Assembly: GCA_021784255.1 (NCBI GenBank)
Contig: JAJXSZ010000146.1
Location: 1-7,544 of the forward strand
Reading direction: 5' to 3'
Source: Pseudomonadota bacterium
Lineage (GTDB): Bacteria; Pseudomonadota; Alphaproteobacteria; Acetobacterales; Acetobacteraceae
Length of the DNA: 7,544 nt
Shown here: one piece after another, positions 6,418 through 7,544 of the stretch
How positions within the stretch are numbered: the stretch's first letter is position 1
Layout: every line of letters starts with the position of its first letter
The notes under the pieces: model-generated
Told to the model about the DNA's origin: nothing
The model's database searches: none
What the model saw: only the letters and a program-made list of their open reading frames with translations
Program-made: the position numbers and the translations under genes

Positions 6418-6425
6418 CGATCCGA

Positions 6426-6740
6426 ATGAAGTTCCGTCCCCTGCACGACCGGGTCGTCGTCCGTCGGCTGAATGCCGAGGAAAAGACGTCGGGCGGCATC
6501 ATCATCCCCGACACCGCCAAGGAGAAGCCGATGGAAGGCGAGATCATCGCTGCCGGCCCCGGGGCGCGCAACGAGGCCGGCCAGCTGGTTCCGCTCGACG
6601 TGAAGGCGGGCGACCGGGTGCTCTTCGGCAAGTGGTCCGGCACCGAGGTCAAGATCGACGGCGAAGAGCTGCTGATCATGAAGGAGAGCGACATCATGGG
6701 GATCATCGAGGCGACCGCCGCCAAGAAGAAGGCCGCCTGA
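6426..6740 (+). CDS. groES: Co-chaperonin GroES (Hsp10)
   Basis: A 104-residue GroES, the heptameric lid that caps the GroEL chamber and drives ATP-dependent folding of enclosed proteins in the cytoplasm. FRPLHDRVVVRR (3-14) opens the protein. The mobile loop that binds GroEL is EEKTSGGIIIPDTAKEKP (18-35), with the hydrophobic III at 25-27. VKAGDRVLFGKWSGTEVKIDGEELLIMKE covers 59-87, and the last strand reads DIMGIIE (89-95). A short Lys/Ala tail ends it. Length is slightly above the common 95-97 residues because of this tail. The start has an excellent ribosome binding site. The gene is first in the groESL operon and is preceded by a promoter with CIRCE, so heat-inducible HrcA control is expected. 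Confidence 0.97.
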   Translation: MKFRPLHDRVVVRRLNAEEKTSGGIIIPDTAKEKPMEGEIIAAGPGARNEAGQLVPLDVKAGDRVLFGKWSGTEVKIDGEELLIMKESDIMGIIEATAAKKKAA

Positions 6741-6781
6741 TCCCTTCTGCTCCCGTTCGGATGCCAACACGTTTTCTCTAG

Positions 6782-6787
6782 AGAGGA
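6782..6787 (+). promoter_or_regulatory. groEL ribosome binding site within a small palindrome
   Basis: AGAGGA ends 9 bases before the groEL ATG. It overlaps a perfect 10-base palindrome TCTCTAGAGA at 6775-6784, which is too compact to form a stable hairpin. The 56-base groES-groEL gap shows no terminator or separate promoter, consistent with one transcript. Confidence 0.75.
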
Positions 6788-6796
6788 TCGAGACAC

Positions 6797-7544
<748 letters not shown>

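Larger units (their letters stand above)
6105..6425. promoter_or_regulatory. Divergent usg/groES control region (321 bases, no gene)
   Basis: From left to right it holds a GC-rich stretch with a 6-bp inverted repeat (GGCCCG at 6176-6181, CGGGCC at 6188-6193) of no clear role. An A/T-richer patch follows (6233-6268). Next come a distal CIRCE-like element, a promoter, the proximal CIRCE, and a 72-base leader ending in the groES ribosome binding site. Open frames crossing it lack family features and appear to be chance frames in GC-rich DNA. No clear promoter for usg is visible on the minus strand. Confidence 0.75.

Overview
The window is GC-rich and looks like chromosomal DNA of a hopanoid-producing alphaproteobacterium. 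Rhodospirillales, perhaps Acetobacteraceae, is my best guess. It rests on the hpnABCDE gene order, a Usg-family protein (alphaproteobacterial), the sequence style of GroES/GroEL, and a CIRCE-controlled groESL operon. No phage, insertion sequence, CRISPR or RNA gene was recognised, and the region reads as core genome.

Layout. (1) Positions 1-4091, minus strand: five genes in the order hpnA-hpnB-hpnC-hpnD-hpnE, with hpnE cut by the left edge. Every junction is a 4-base start/stop overlap (ATGA three times, GTGA once), so the block is almost certainly one translationally coupled operon. HpnD, HpnC and HpnE are the three-step route from farnesyl diphosphate to squalene (presqualene diphosphate, hydroxysqualene, squalene). 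HpnA and HpnB are a sugar epimerase/reductase-like protein and a membrane glycosyltransferase that travel with hopanoid genes; their exact roles are less certain. A squalene-hopene cyclase gene is expected beyond the left edge but is not visible. (2) Positions 4092-4318: divergent intergenic region with no clear promoter match. (3) Positions 4319-5716, plus strand: a 12-helix MFS transporter of the YcxA/monocarboxylate-transporter-like type, probably using a TTG start with a strong ribosome binding site. (4) Positions 5717-5819: short convergent spacer with a GC hairpin and three G-rich repeats. (5) Positions 5820-6104, minus strand: a small Usg-family protein of unknown function. (6) Positions 6105-6425: divergent control region holding the groESL promoter and two CIRCE-type HrcA operators, one on each side of the promoter. 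(7) Positions 6426-7544, plus strand: groES (complete) and groEL (first 249 codons).

Most of the window is ordinary. The features most worth a second look are the paired CIRCE elements bracketing the groESL promoter, an 11-codon micro-ORF whose stop overlaps the groES start, the unbroken chain of 4-base overlaps in the hpn operon, and the start-codon choice of the MFS gene.
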